From assembly GCF_000253255.1 (NCBI RefSeq), contig NC_015580.1, positions 651,001 to 715,000 of the forward strand: a stretch of DNA of 64,000 bases, read 5' to 3'. Origin of the DNA: Novosphingobium sp. PP1Y (GTDB lineage: Bacteria; Pseudomonadota; Alphaproteobacteria; Sphingomonadales; Sphingomonadaceae). Below are positions 52,475 to 61,003 of this stretch, one piece after another. Both the position numbers and the translations under genes were made by a program. The number at the start of each line of letters is the position of its first letter. Positions within the stretch are counted from its first letter, which is position 1. The notes under the pieces are model-generated. The model worked only from the letters and a program-made list of their open reading frames with translations. It was not told the DNA's origin and ran no database searches.

Positions 52475-52496
52475 TTCTCAGTGCTTTCTCAGTGCT
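52475..52496. repeat. perfect 11-bp tandem duplication at a gene end
   Basis: TTCTCAGTGCT occurs twice head to tail (52475-52485 and 52486-52496). The second copy contains the stop codon of the amidohydrolase gene (TGA at 52489-52491, minus strand). It looks like a slippage event that may have changed the C-terminus in this strain. Confidence 0.7.
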
Positions 52497-55400
52497 CCGG
52501 TTCGTCCGGGCGCTGGGGTTCGGGCAGGGGCAGCCACTGTTCCGCGTCCATCCCTTCGAACCAGGCATGGGGCGCTTCGCCGGCCTTCGGCCATAGCGGG
52601 CGAAGCGTGTCGCCATCGTAAAGGAAGCCGCCGCGCATGACGGCATCGATCGCGCGGGCATTGCGGATGTCGCGGCGCGGGTCGGCGTCGAGCACCACGA
52701 GGTCGGCCAGCTTGCCCGGCTCGATCGTCCCGAGATCGGCAAGTCGCCCGATCGTCTCGGCAGAGCCCGCAGTCGCCGCGCGCAGCACCGCTTCGGGCGT
52801 CATCCCGCCCAGCGCGTGCGCTTCCATTTCCCAGTGATAGCCGATGCCCGGGGCCTCTCCGTGCGAGCCCATGCCGACGAGCCCACCTGCCTTGGCCAGC
52901 GTTGCCGCATCGCGCGCGATCTCGCGGAAGCGGGTTTCCCCGAGGGGATGAAAGTCGCGTCCGCTGGTGAGCTTCTGGCGAATGGCGCTGGGCGACCAGA
53001 ACCGGCGGATCTTGGCATCGACCACCGGATCGTCGTGGGCGATGAACCAGTCCATCGCCGGTGAGCCGCTGTTGGTGATGCTCAGGGTCGTGGTGTAGCT
53101 TGTGCGCTGGGCAACGAGGACCTGGATCAGGTCGTCACCCAGTTGCGGGGCGGGCAGGGCGTGTTCGTTGCCCGCATAGCCATCGAGGATCTGCGTCAGG
53201 TCGAGCTTGAGCGAAAGCGCGCCTTCGGTGGTGGGCAGCAGGTGCTGCTCGCGCGCGGCCATCGCCACCCATTGGCGCACTTCGCGTTTCCCGGTGCGGT
53301 ATTCCTTGAGGTTCGAAAGACGATAGCCCTGCGAATAGCGCGAAAGAACGCGCCGGGCATCGCCAAGAGAGGCGATGCGCTGGCGTGAGAACACCGCCGT
53401 TCCGGTCGAGCGCATGCGCGGGGCGAGGATGAGTCCGGCATCGACCATGCCTTCGTAGTCGAGGTGGTCGACCGACAGCGTCGAGGGGTCGAAGCTGGTG
53501 GTGACGCCGTAGGCCAGTCTCGCGCGCATCCCCCACAGCTCGCGTGCCGGGTTGTTGCGCCGGATCGAGCCGATGTGGTCGTGGACATCGATGTACCCGG
53601 GCACGACGAACTTGCCCGAAACGTCGCGTATAGCGGTGCCTGGGGGAACATCGAAGCTGCCGCGCGGACCGACCTGCACGAAGCGGTTTCCGCTCACGAG
53701 GACATCGGCGTTCTCGATAGCCCTGTCGCCCTGCGCCATGGTGAGGACGGTGGCGCCGCGCAGCAGGATCGATCCCTGCGGCACGGCGCGCGGCAGGCTC
53801 GCTTCAAGACGCATGGCGGCCAGTTCGCTGCCGCCTGCTGCCTCGCGGCGGGTGAACAGGGTGCCGCTGACCATGTCGATGCTGCGGTCCCCGCTCCATT
53901 CGAACCAGTCGACGCCGATGCCGGGCAGCACGTGCGCGGGGCTGTCGGCGGCGGTGAGGTCCACTTCCTTTGCCGGATCGATGGGCGTGGCCAGCACGTA
54001 GAGGCGGTTCGCGATCATCGCCGCGACATGGCTGCCATCGGGGCTGATGCGCATGTCGTCGGCGTCTGCGTTGCCTTCGACGAAGTAGTACGCCGGTCCG
54101 GTGACATGGGCGACGGGTGTGACCTTGCCCGTGCCGATGTCGACCCGGGCAAGTCCGCCTGCATCGAGCAGGAAGACGCTGCCGGGGGCGGTCCGCGCAA
54201 AGTGCGGCCGCGCCCCGAAGTCGCCCTGTGCGACGAGGCGCAGGCCGCTGCCGTCGGCGTTCAACTCGATCAGTTCGCTCTTGCGCAAGGAGCCGAATTC
54301 GAAGTTTGTCTGCCGCCGCTCCTCCAGCGAGGAGCGCAGGACGAGCAGGTGTTTTCCGTCAGGCGTAAAGACAGGGAAACGGTAATATGCAGGGAACCGG
54401 GTCAGCCGCGTGGCTGTACCGCTGCCGCCGACAGGCATGGTCCACAAGGCGCCCCCTTCGGCCTCGGACCAGGTGACGAAAGTCAGGGTTCTGCCATCGG
54501 GCGACCAGGCCATCTGCGCCGGGCTTTCGCCATCGAACGGCAGGCGCCGTGCGATCTTGCCGCCGAGATCCTGCACCCACAGCGATCCCAGCGCGGCAAA
54601 GGCAATCCGCTGCCCGTCTGGGGATGGCAATGCAGCCATCGCCAGCTTCGCCTCGACCGGCCCGGTCGGCTCGTGGATCGCAAAGCGCGTGGACGGGCCA
54701 AGAGCGACGCGTGCGGTCAGCTTGCGCTCGATTCCCCGGCTGCTGCCATCGGCAAGCTCGCGCCGTTCGAACCGGCCCCCATGGCTGAGGATCAGGGCGT
54801 CCCCCCCAGGCGTAAAGGCCATGCCCGGGACCATGCCCTGCCATGAAGACGCCTGCAGCGCGTCCAGCTCGGTTTCGCCCAGCGCCGCGTCCTCGCCGGT
54901 TTCCAGATTGCGCAGGCGCAGCAAGCTGCGCCCTTCGCGCCGGGTGACATAGGCGAGCCGGGTTCCGTCCGGCGAGACATGCGGCGCGAAGAAGGTTTCC
55001 TCCCCCGTTCCGCGTCCGCCCGACCCGGCGATCACCTCCACTTCCTTGCCGGTGGCAAGGTCGCGGCGCAGGATCGTCCACTTCGTCGGGACGTCGAATT
55101 CCAGCCCGTCGATCCGGCGTGCGTAGTAGAGGTATCGACCATCGGGCGACGCAGCCGCGCCGAGCGTGGACCGCCAGGCCGAGCGCGGCGCGTCCCTGGC
55201 CGGCTTGATCGGTTCGAGCAGGCTCGCCGCGCCGGTCAGGGGAAACTGCCAGAACTCGTAATTGTTGAGGTCGGGTCGGTAGCGACTGGCAAAGACAGTC
55301 CTGCCGTCAGCGCTCCACGTCGGCGAGGCCATCGCGGTATCGTCGTCGAAGGCGGAAATGCGCCGGGCCTGCGAGCCATCGGCGCGCGCGATCCAGATGT

Positions 55401-55713
55401 TCTCGGACCCGCTGCGGTCGCTGGTAAAGGCGATCCATTGCCCGTCGGGCGAGAAGGTCGGCTGGGCATCGAAGGCAAGGCCTTCGCTTAGCTGCCGCGC
55501 TTTCCCGCCGCTGGCCGGCATCGTGTAGAGATCGCCGAGCACGTCGAAGACGAGCGTGCGGCCATCGGGCGAGACCGTTACCGAGGACCATGTGGTGCGC
55601 TCCGGGTGGAGCGTAAGCACCCGCTCGGGCTTGAGCGGAAGGTCCGCCAGCCCTGCGCCGGGAAGGCTCAGTGCCGTGACAAGCAGTGCTGCGGCGAGTG
55701 CTTTTCGCATCAT
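52489..55713 (-). CDS. exported beta-propeller (PD40/TolB-like) amidohydrolase fusion
   Basis: 1074 residues from ATG 55713 (GGGAC upstream); a further upstream frame is open but unnatural. Signal peptide (KALAAALLVTALSLPGAGLA). Residues about 30-640 are repeated PD40/WD40-like blades ('VSPDGRTLVFDV', 'FSPDGQWIAFTSDRSG', 'WSADGRTVFASRY'), as in TolB and dipeptidyl peptidase propellers. Residues about 690-1040 form a metal-dependent amidohydrolase: 'VVPGYIDVHDHIGS' (H-x-H), 'MGSHGEAPGIGYHWEMEAHALGGM', and the closing 'LGTIEPGKLADLVVLDADPRRDI'. Such fusions are common in sphingomonads and probably cleave peptides or amides in the periplasm; the substrate is unknown. Confidence 0.9.
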   Translation of the reverse strand: MMRKALAAALLVTALSLPGAGLADLPLKPERVLTLHPERTTWSSVTVSPDGRTLVFDVLGDLYTMPASGGKARQLSEGLAFDAQPTFSPDGQWIAFTSDRSGSENIWIARADGSQARRISAFDDDTAMASPTWSADGRTVFASRYRPDLNNYEFWQFPLTGAASLLEPIKPARDAPRSAWRSTLGAAASPDGRYLYYARRIDGLEFDVPTKWTILRRDLATGKEVEVIAGSGGRGTGEETFFAPHVSPDGTRLAYVTRREGRSLLRLRNLETGEDAALGETELDALQASSWQGMVPGMAFTPGGDALILSHGGRFERRELADGSSRGIERKLTARVALGPSTRFAIHEPTGPVEAKLAMAALPSPDGQRIAFAALGSLWVQDLGGKIARRLPFDGESPAQMAWSPDGRTLTFVTWSEAEGGALWTMPVGGSGTATRLTRFPAYYRFPVFTPDGKHLLVLRSSLEERRQTNFEFGSLRKSELIELNADGSGLRLVAQGDFGARPHFARTAPGSVFLLDAGGLARVDIGTGKVTPVAHVTGPAYYFVEGNADADDMRISPDGSHVAAMIANRLYVLATPIDPAKEVDLTAADSPAHVLPGIGVDWFEWSGDRSIDMVSGTLFTRREAAGGSELAAMRLEASLPRAVPQGSILLRGATVLTMAQGDRAIENADVLVSGNRFVQVGPRGSFDVPPGTAIRDVSGKFVVPGYIDVHDHIGSIRRNNPARELWGMRARLAYGVTTSFDPSTLSVDHLDYEGMVDAGLILAPRMRSTGTAVFSRQRIASLGDARRVLSRYSQGYRLSNLKEYRTGKREVRQWVAMAAREQHLLPTTEGALSLKLDLTQILDGYAGNEHALPAPQLGDDLIQVLVAQRTSYTTTLSITNSGSPAMDWFIAHDDPVVDAKIRRFWSPSAIRQKLTSGRDFHPLGETRFREIARDAATLAKAGGLVGMGSHGEAPGIGYHWEMEAHALGGMTPEAVLRAATAGSAETIGRLADLGTIEPGKLADLVVLDADPRRDIRNARAIDAVMRGGFLYDGDTLRPLWPKAGEAPHAWFEGMDAEQWLPLPEPQRPDEPEH

Positions 55714-55813
55714 GTCCCCGTGTCGTGGCGGCCCGGCAGACCGCTGCGGTGTTATATCGGTATGGCCGCCGCTCCCGGGCCAAGGCAATGGGTGAGGAAG
55801 TAACTCTTGCGCC

Positions 55814-56422
55814 TCACTTGCGCCGATCCCGGTTGAACGCCTCCATCCAGTTGCGCAAATCGGCGTCCGGATGGCTGGCAAGGATGGTCTCCAGCACTTC
55901 CGGGCTTTCGTCCTGCCCCAGCTTGAACGTCGCATCGAGCGAGGTAACGCGCGCCTTGAAACCGATTATCATGCCAAGCATGCCGGCGTAGCGTTCTTCC
56001 AGTTCGGCCACGTCCCAGGGCTTCTCGCGCCCTTCCTCGCAAGCGGCGACGAGACGGGCGACGGCCCCTGCGGTCAACGCTTCGTCGATGCGCACATCGG
56101 CCTCGATGCGCGCCTGCGCGTAGTTCCAGGTCGGACCCCACTTGCGGCGACCGGCATGTTCGGCAGAGACATAGGCCTGCGGGCCGGTGAACAGGAACTG
56201 CGCCTTGCCACCTTGCGCGAACAGCGCGTGCAGCGGGTTGCGGCGCGACATGTGGCCGACAAGGCCGGTGAGCGCGCCATCCTCGTCATAAGTCCCCAGC
56301 ATCGGCAGCAGACTGGCCGATGCCGCGGGCGCGCCCGGGCAAAGCACCCAGGCGAGCGGATATTCGGCGATCAGTCGCCGTATGTCCTCATGCCTGTATC
56401 GGTCGAATGCCGGGTTCAGCAT
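55814..56422 (-). CDS. PaiB-type FMN-binding protein
   Basis: 202 residues from ATG 56422 (MLNPAFDRYRHEDIRRLI). Characteristic features are 'PMLGTYDEDGALTGLVGHMSRRNP', 'AQFLFTGPQAYVSAEHAGRRKWGPTWNYAQARIEADVRI' and a C-terminal 'VTSLDATFKLGQDESPEV'. The family is named for Bacillus PaiB (FMN-binding split barrel), annotated as a negative transcriptional regulator although direct DNA binding is doubtful in most members. It is divergent from the MocR-type regulator gene, with a shared 217-bp promoter region, so control by that regulator is likely. Confidence 0.9.
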   Translation of the reverse strand: MLNPAFDRYRHEDIRRLIAEYPLAWVLCPGAPAASASLLPMLGTYDEDGALTGLVGHMSRRNPLHALFAQGGKAQFLFTGPQAYVSAEHAGRRKWGPTWNYAQARIEADVRIDEALTAGAVARLVAACEEGREKPWDVAELEERYAGMLGMIIGFKARVTSLDATFKLGQDESPEVLETILASHPDADLRNWMEAFNRDRRK

Positions 56423-56529
56423 GGGCCTGCGATCCGTTTCATGCCGTCCTGTCTCGTGCGCGCGGTCCAGTCTGCGCCCATTTTCATGCCCCCATAGTCG
56501 TACCCGAGGGTCCTTGATCATCTTCGGTC

Positions 56530-56571
56530 TGGTCCAGCACAAGTGCCAATACTGAATATCTCTATGGTCCA
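56530..56571. promoter_or_regulatory. direct-repeat operator candidate for the MocR regulator
   Basis: TGGTCCA occurs at 56530-56536 and again at 56565-56571, 35 bp start to start, each followed by a GCAC; a third GGTCCA lies at 56464-56469. Widely spaced direct repeats are the known operator style of MocR/GabR regulators. The repeats lie between the divergent paiB-like and mocR-like genes. Confidence 0.5.
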
Positions 56572-56639
56572 ATGCACTGGCGCCTGTTAGGCAGGCGGTG
56601 TGGAGGGAGCGTGAAGCACGCTCACGGGAGACTGAAAAC

Positions 56640-58103
56640 ATGCTGCGGCCCTGGCAGGTTACCTTGAGTGAACGGATCGATCCCGAACGCGGGACGCCGA
56701 TCTACATGCAGATCATCCATGCCCTGATCCGGGACATCGAGACCGGGCGCCTGACTTCCGGCACGTTCCTGCCCAGCAGCCGCGAACTGGCCGGCGCGCT
56801 CGGCGTCAATCGCAAGACCGTGGTCCTCGCCTACGAGGATCTCATCGCGCAGGGCTGGCTATCGACCGAGGGCACGCGCGGAACCATGGTCTCGCGCTCG
56901 CTGCCCAGCAGCCCATCGGGAGAACCTTCGGTCGAAGCCGGAGCCAGGTTCGATCAGGCCCTTTACCGCTTTGCCGAGGCGCCGGACCGGCCTCTTGCCC
57001 TGCCCGGCGGCAAGGGCATCAAGCTCGACGAAGGTGCACCCGACGGGCGGCTGTTTCCCGCCGACCAGCTTGCCCGCGCCTATCGCTCGGCGATCAGCCG
57101 GGCTTCACGCTCGAACCGTCTGCAGTACCGCGACCCGCGTGGATCGGAAGGCCTGCGCGAACAAGTGGCCGAAATGCTGCGCACCCAGCGCGGTCTGCCA
57201 GTCTCGATGGAGAACATCTGCATCACCCGCGGCAGCCAGAACGGCCTGTTCCTGGCGCTGCAGGTGCTGATCGAGCCGGGCGATACGGTGATCGTCGAGG
57301 AACTGACTTACGAGCCCGCCGTCGCCGCGATCCGGGCGCTGGGCGGCAAGGTCATCCCGGTCGGTCTCGACGAGGAGGGCATCAATGTGGCGGAAGTGGA
57401 GGAATGCTGCCGCCGCCATGCGGTGCGCGCGATCTTCCTGACGCCGCACCACCAGTTCCCGACGACGGTCGCGCTGCGGCCCGAGCGGCGTCTGCAGCTC
57501 CTCGATCTCGCCCGCCAGTTCGGGGTGGCGATCATCGAGGACGATTACGACCACGAATTCCATTTCCAGTCGCAGCCGCTGCTGCCGATGGCGGGATATG
57601 CCCCGGCCCAGGTGATCTACCTGGGATCGATGTCCAAGCTGCTCCTGCCTGCCTTGCGCATCGGCTACATGGCCGCGCCGGAAAAGGTCATCGACGCCAT
57701 CGCCCACCGTGTTTCGCTGACCGACGGCATGGGCAATACGGTGACCGAGGATGCCGCCGCCGAACTGATCCGAAGCGGTGAGGTGCGTCGCCACGCGCGC
57801 AAGGCCTGGAGGGTCTATTCCGAGCGGCGCGAGTCCTTTGCCAGGCTGCTGCACGAGCATCTTGGCGAGCATTGCAGTTTCGCGGTCCCGGATGGCGGGC
57901 TGGCCTTCTGGCTGCGCTTTTCCGGCGACCTCGACCTGATCGAGGCGCGGGCGCGGGAGCAGGGCCTGCGCTTTGCCAGCCATCGCTCGTTCATGGCCCG
58001 CGATACGGCGGCAAAGGGCATGCGGCTGGGGTTTGCGAGCCTCAACGAAGCGGAAGCCGAACGCGCCATCGCCGCCCTCGCGGCGGCCACCAGGGCGGAC
58101 TGA
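56640..58103 (+). CDS. MocR/PdxR-type regulator (GntR winged helix + aminotransferase fold)
   Basis: 487 residues from ATG 56640. N-terminal GntR winged helix at about 20-90 ('YMQIIHALIRDIETGRL', 'LPSSRELAGALGVNRKTVVLAYEDLIAQGWL'). The remainder is a class I aminotransferase-like domain with 'ICITRGSQNGLFLALQVL', 'AIIEDDYDHEFHF' (PLP-contacting Asp/Tyr) and the PLP lysine in 'YLGSMSKLLLPALRIGYM'. MocR proteins sense PLP or amino-compound adducts and bind direct repeats. It should regulate itself and the divergent PaiB-like gene. Length and motifs are intact. Confidence 0.94.
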   Translation: MLRPWQVTLSERIDPERGTPIYMQIIHALIRDIETGRLTSGTFLPSSRELAGALGVNRKTVVLAYEDLIAQGWLSTEGTRGTMVSRSLPSSPSGEPSVEAGARFDQALYRFAEAPDRPLALPGGKGIKLDEGAPDGRLFPADQLARAYRSAISRASRSNRLQYRDPRGSEGLREQVAEMLRTQRGLPVSMENICITRGSQNGLFLALQVLIEPGDTVIVEELTYEPAVAAIRALGGKVIPVGLDEEGINVAEVEECCRRHAVRAIFLTPHHQFPTTVALRPERRLQLLDLARQFGVAIIEDDYDHEFHFQSQPLLPMAGYAPAQVIYLGSMSKLLLPALRIGYMAAPEKVIDAIAHRVSLTDGMGNTVTEDAAAELIRSGEVRRHARKAWRVYSERRESFARLLHEHLGEHCSFAVPDGGLAFWLRFSGDLDLIEARAREQGLRFASHRSFMARDTAAKGMRLGFASLNEAEAERAIAALAAATRAD

Positions 58104-58744
58104 GCCGCGAGAATGATCTGGCCCCATCGATTTCTTCGAATTGGGCGTTCTGGCCGACAAATAGGGCGCTAGTCGCGATCCATTAGAAACGAGCCTGACG
58201 GGTACGCATCGATCAGGAGTCTCGGCCGCCGTACCTTCCTCTCCCGCGCGGGATTTGCGGCGACCGAGCAGTGTGCTTTCGGCCTGTGCCGATCCGCTTC
58301 TCGCTGCCGCGGCCATACCCGCTTGACGCTGACGGGTGCGGCCAGGCGTGTGATGCTGGCGGGGCCAATGCACGGTCCTGCCCGCCCGATCGGCATGTCG
58401 CATTTCACGATGCCATGCAATCTTGCGCGTGCGGCTCGGCCCGGCATCGGCGGCAGGAAACCTGCACAATAATCCATGTCTCAGCCCGGTGCGCCGATTT
58501 TGCCGTTTTCGATCCGTGGCTTGCACGGATCGATCGGGACGCGGCGGGCAATGTGCGGGTCGGAGAGGCCCGGTCAGGAGGGAAGAAAGTCCACGGCTGA
58601 TCCTTTGGTCCCCTGAACTCGCAAAACTTGGATGTTTTGCTGGACTATGGGCCGGGGGATTGTGGCGAAGTGGCGGCCCGCAGGGAGGACCGCCCGATAC
58701 GAGCAGATCGCAAGAGCGAAGATCGTTTGCCAGTGGGGGTTAAC
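58104..58744. other. long intergenic region before the siderophore-type receptor
   Basis: 641 bp with no convincing coding sequence. It holds a perfect inverted repeat (58510-58532). I looked for cobalamin, FMN and TPP riboswitch landmarks and saw none. The final 150 bp (AAAACTTGGATGTTTTGC onward) probably contain the receptor promoter, but no clear Fur box is visible to me. Confidence 0.5.
58510..58532. repeat. perfect 9-bp inverted repeat in the receptor upstream region
   Basis: CGATCCGTG / CACGGATCG separated by GCTTG. No T-run follows on either side, so it is more like an operator or RNA hairpin than a terminator. It lies 213 bp upstream of the receptor start. Confidence 0.55.
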
Positions 58745-60904
58745 ATGAAGAATGATTTTGAGGTCACTCGCACCAGTGTTTCCGCGGCGCTCCGGCAGCG
58801 CGGCAGCCTGACCGTCCTCGCCGCCGCGCTTTGCGCCATCGCCAGCCCGGCCGCCGCGCAGGACTCCAAGGAAATCGTCGTCACCGCACAGCGGGTCAAC
58901 GCCACCCACGTCGAGAACGGCGGTTCGGCGGGCGTGCTGGGCAACAAGGCCGCCGAAGACCTGCCTTTCAACGTGCGCAGCTTCGATGAAACGCTGATCC
59001 TCAACCAGCAGCCAAAGTCGCTCGGCGAAGTGCTCGAGAACGATCCGACCGTGCGCACGACCTACGGGTTCGGCAATGCGGCGGAAAGCTTCGTCATCCG
59101 CGGCTTCGAGCTGTTCGGCGACGACGTCGGCCTCAACGGTCTCTACGGTATCACCCCGCGCCAGCTGATTGCGCCGGAACTTTTCGAAAGCGTCCAGGTG
59201 CTCAATGGCTCGTCGGCCTTCCTCAATGGCGCAGCGCCGGGCGGTTCGGGCCTTGGCGGTAGCGTCAACCTGCTGCTCAAGCGCGCCGGTGACGCGCCGC
59301 TCAACCGCGTGACTGCAGGCTATACCTCGGATTCGCACTTCGGCGGCAGCTTCGACGTCTCGCGCCGCTTCGGCGACTTCGGCGTGCGCGTGAACGGCAA
59401 CTACCAGGACGGCCAGCTCGGCATCGACCGCGAGGATCGCATGTCGGGCGTTCTGGGCGCCGGCTTCGACTGGTCCAATGGCCCGGTTCGCGTCTCGCTC
59501 GACCTCGGTTACCAGAAGGTGCGCGTCGACGATCTGCGCCCCAAGGTGACGATCTATACCGCGACCATCCCGCGGGTGCCCAAGGCCAGCGCCAACTATT
59601 CGCAGAAGTACACCTACAGCAAGCTGCGCGATATCTTCGGCGTCTTCAACTTCGAGTACGACTTTGCTGAAAATGCGACGCTCTGGGCCAAGGCCGGCGC
59701 GCGCGACGGCAGCGAGGACGGTATCTATGGCGGCTTCAACCTGTTCGATGCGACCACTGGCGACGGTTCGGGCAATGCCCTTTACGTGCCGCGCACCGAC
59801 AATAACGAAGCGGCCGAGGTCGGCGCGCGCGTCAAGCTGGGCAGCGCCGTCACGCATGAGATCGTCGTGGGCGGCAATGCCAGCTGGCAGGTCAACCGCA
59901 ATGCCTTCGACTTCCTCTATGGCGACGGTTTTGCCGGCTTCCCGACCAATCTCTACGATACCCCGCAGCTCGATCCGCTGACTTCCTCGCTTGTCGGCGG
60001 CGATCTCAACGATCCCTACCCGATCTCGCGCACGCGGCTCTGGTCGGCCTTTGCCTCCGACACCGTCGGTTTCCTCGACGATCGCATCCTCGTGACCGGC
60101 GGCCTGCGCCTGCAGACGCTCAACATCAAGACCTATGGCTATTACGATGGCGGCCTGCCGGAATCGGCTTACGATGCCGACGAGGTGACGCCGGTCGTCG
60201 GCGTGGTCGTGAAACCGGTAGAGGGGCTGTCGCTCTACGCCAACCGGATCGAGGCGCTGCAACAGGGGCCCTCCGCCGGCTTCGGCGCCGCCAACTTCGG
60301 CGAAGTCTTCCCGCCCTACGTCTCGACCCAGTACGAGTTCGGCGGCAAGGGCAAGATCGGCCCGATGTTCGTGAGCCTGGCGTTCTACCAGATCAAGAAG
60401 CCCAACGGGTACATCGACAACAATACGCTGGTTTTCGCGGTCAACGGCGAGCAGCGCAACCGCGGCATGGAGCTTACGCTCAACGGCGAACTGGCCCCCG
60501 GCCTGCGCCTGATCTCGGGTCTTGCGGTCAATGACGCCAAGCTGACCAAGACCGGCGATGCCACCGAGGGCAACGATGCCAAGGGCGTGCCGGATTGGAC
60601 CGCGAACGCGAACATCGAGTGGGATACCCCGATGATCGAGGGCCTGACCCTGACCGGGCGCGTGATCTATACCGGCAAGCAGTGGGTCGATGCGGCCAAT
60701 ACGCTGCGCCTGCCGGACTGGGCCGTGTTCAACCTCGGCGCGCGCTATGTCCTCGCTGCGGGAGACGTGCCCGTCACGCTGCGATTCAACGTCGATAACG
60801 TTGCCAACAAGCGGTACTGGGCCTCGGCCTACGACGCCTTCTCCTCGGCCCTGCTGCAAGGCCAGCCGCGGACCTTCAAGGCTTCCATCTCGGCAGACTT
60901 CTGA
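58745..60904 (+). CDS. TonB-dependent siderophore-type receptor
   Basis: 719 residues from ATG 58745 (GGGGGT upstream). Signal core TVLAAALCAIASPAAA; TonB-box-like KEIVVTAQRV (about 41-50). The plug has 'DLPFNVRSFDETLILNQQPKSLGEVLENDPTVRTTYGFGNAAESFVIRGF', the FhuA/FpvA-like siderophore-receptor pattern, and 'ESVQVLNGSSAFLNGAAPGGSGLGGSVNLLLKRA'. The barrel ends 'RTFKASISADF' with terminal Phe. The substrate is probably a ferric siderophore or similar chelate. It is transcribed alone; a strong inverted repeat follows the stop codon. Confidence 0.93.
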   Translation: MKNDFEVTRTSVSAALRQRGSLTVLAAALCAIASPAAAQDSKEIVVTAQRVNATHVENGGSAGVLGNKAAEDLPFNVRSFDETLILNQQPKSLGEVLENDPTVRTTYGFGNAAESFVIRGFELFGDDVGLNGLYGITPRQLIAPELFESVQVLNGSSAFLNGAAPGGSGLGGSVNLLLKRAGDAPLNRVTAGYTSDSHFGGSFDVSRRFGDFGVRVNGNYQDGQLGIDREDRMSGVLGAGFDWSNGPVRVSLDLGYQKVRVDDLRPKVTIYTATIPRVPKASANYSQKYTYSKLRDIFGVFNFEYDFAENATLWAKAGARDGSEDGIYGGFNLFDATTGDGSGNALYVPRTDNNEAAEVGARVKLGSAVTHEIVVGGNASWQVNRNAFDFLYGDGFAGFPTNLYDTPQLDPLTSSLVGGDLNDPYPISRTRLWSAFASDTVGFLDDRILVTGGLRLQTLNIKTYGYYDGGLPESAYDADEVTPVVGVVVKPVEGLSLYANRIEALQQGPSAGFGAANFGEVFPPYVSTQYEFGGKGKIGPMFVSLAFYQIKKPNGYIDNNTLVFAVNGEQRNRGMELTLNGELAPGLRLISGLAVNDAKLTKTGDATEGNDAKGVPDWTANANIEWDTPMIEGLTLTGRVIYTGKQWVDAANTLRLPDWAVFNLGARYVLAAGDVPVTLRFNVDNVANKRYWASAYDAFSSALLQGQPRTFKASISADF

Positions 60905-60919
60905 CGAAGCCAGCCTAGA

Positions 60920-60961
60920 CTGCGGCCCGGCGCCTTTCCTCTCCCTCCCGCCGGGCCGCAG
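60920..60961 (+). terminator. inverted repeat after the siderophore receptor gene
   Basis: A perfect 12-bp stem CTGCGGCCCGGC / GCCGGGCCGCAG with an 18-nt pyrimidine-rich loop, 16 bp after the stop codon. The following ATCCTTTCC is only weakly T-rich. Confidence 0.6.
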
Positions 60962-61003
60962 ATCCTTTCCGATATGAGGGGGCCAGCGCCGGACTTTCCG
61001 GCC

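Noticed and set aside
58104..58744. Cobalamin, FMN or TPP riboswitch before the receptor
   Set aside because: None of the conserved core elements was visible.
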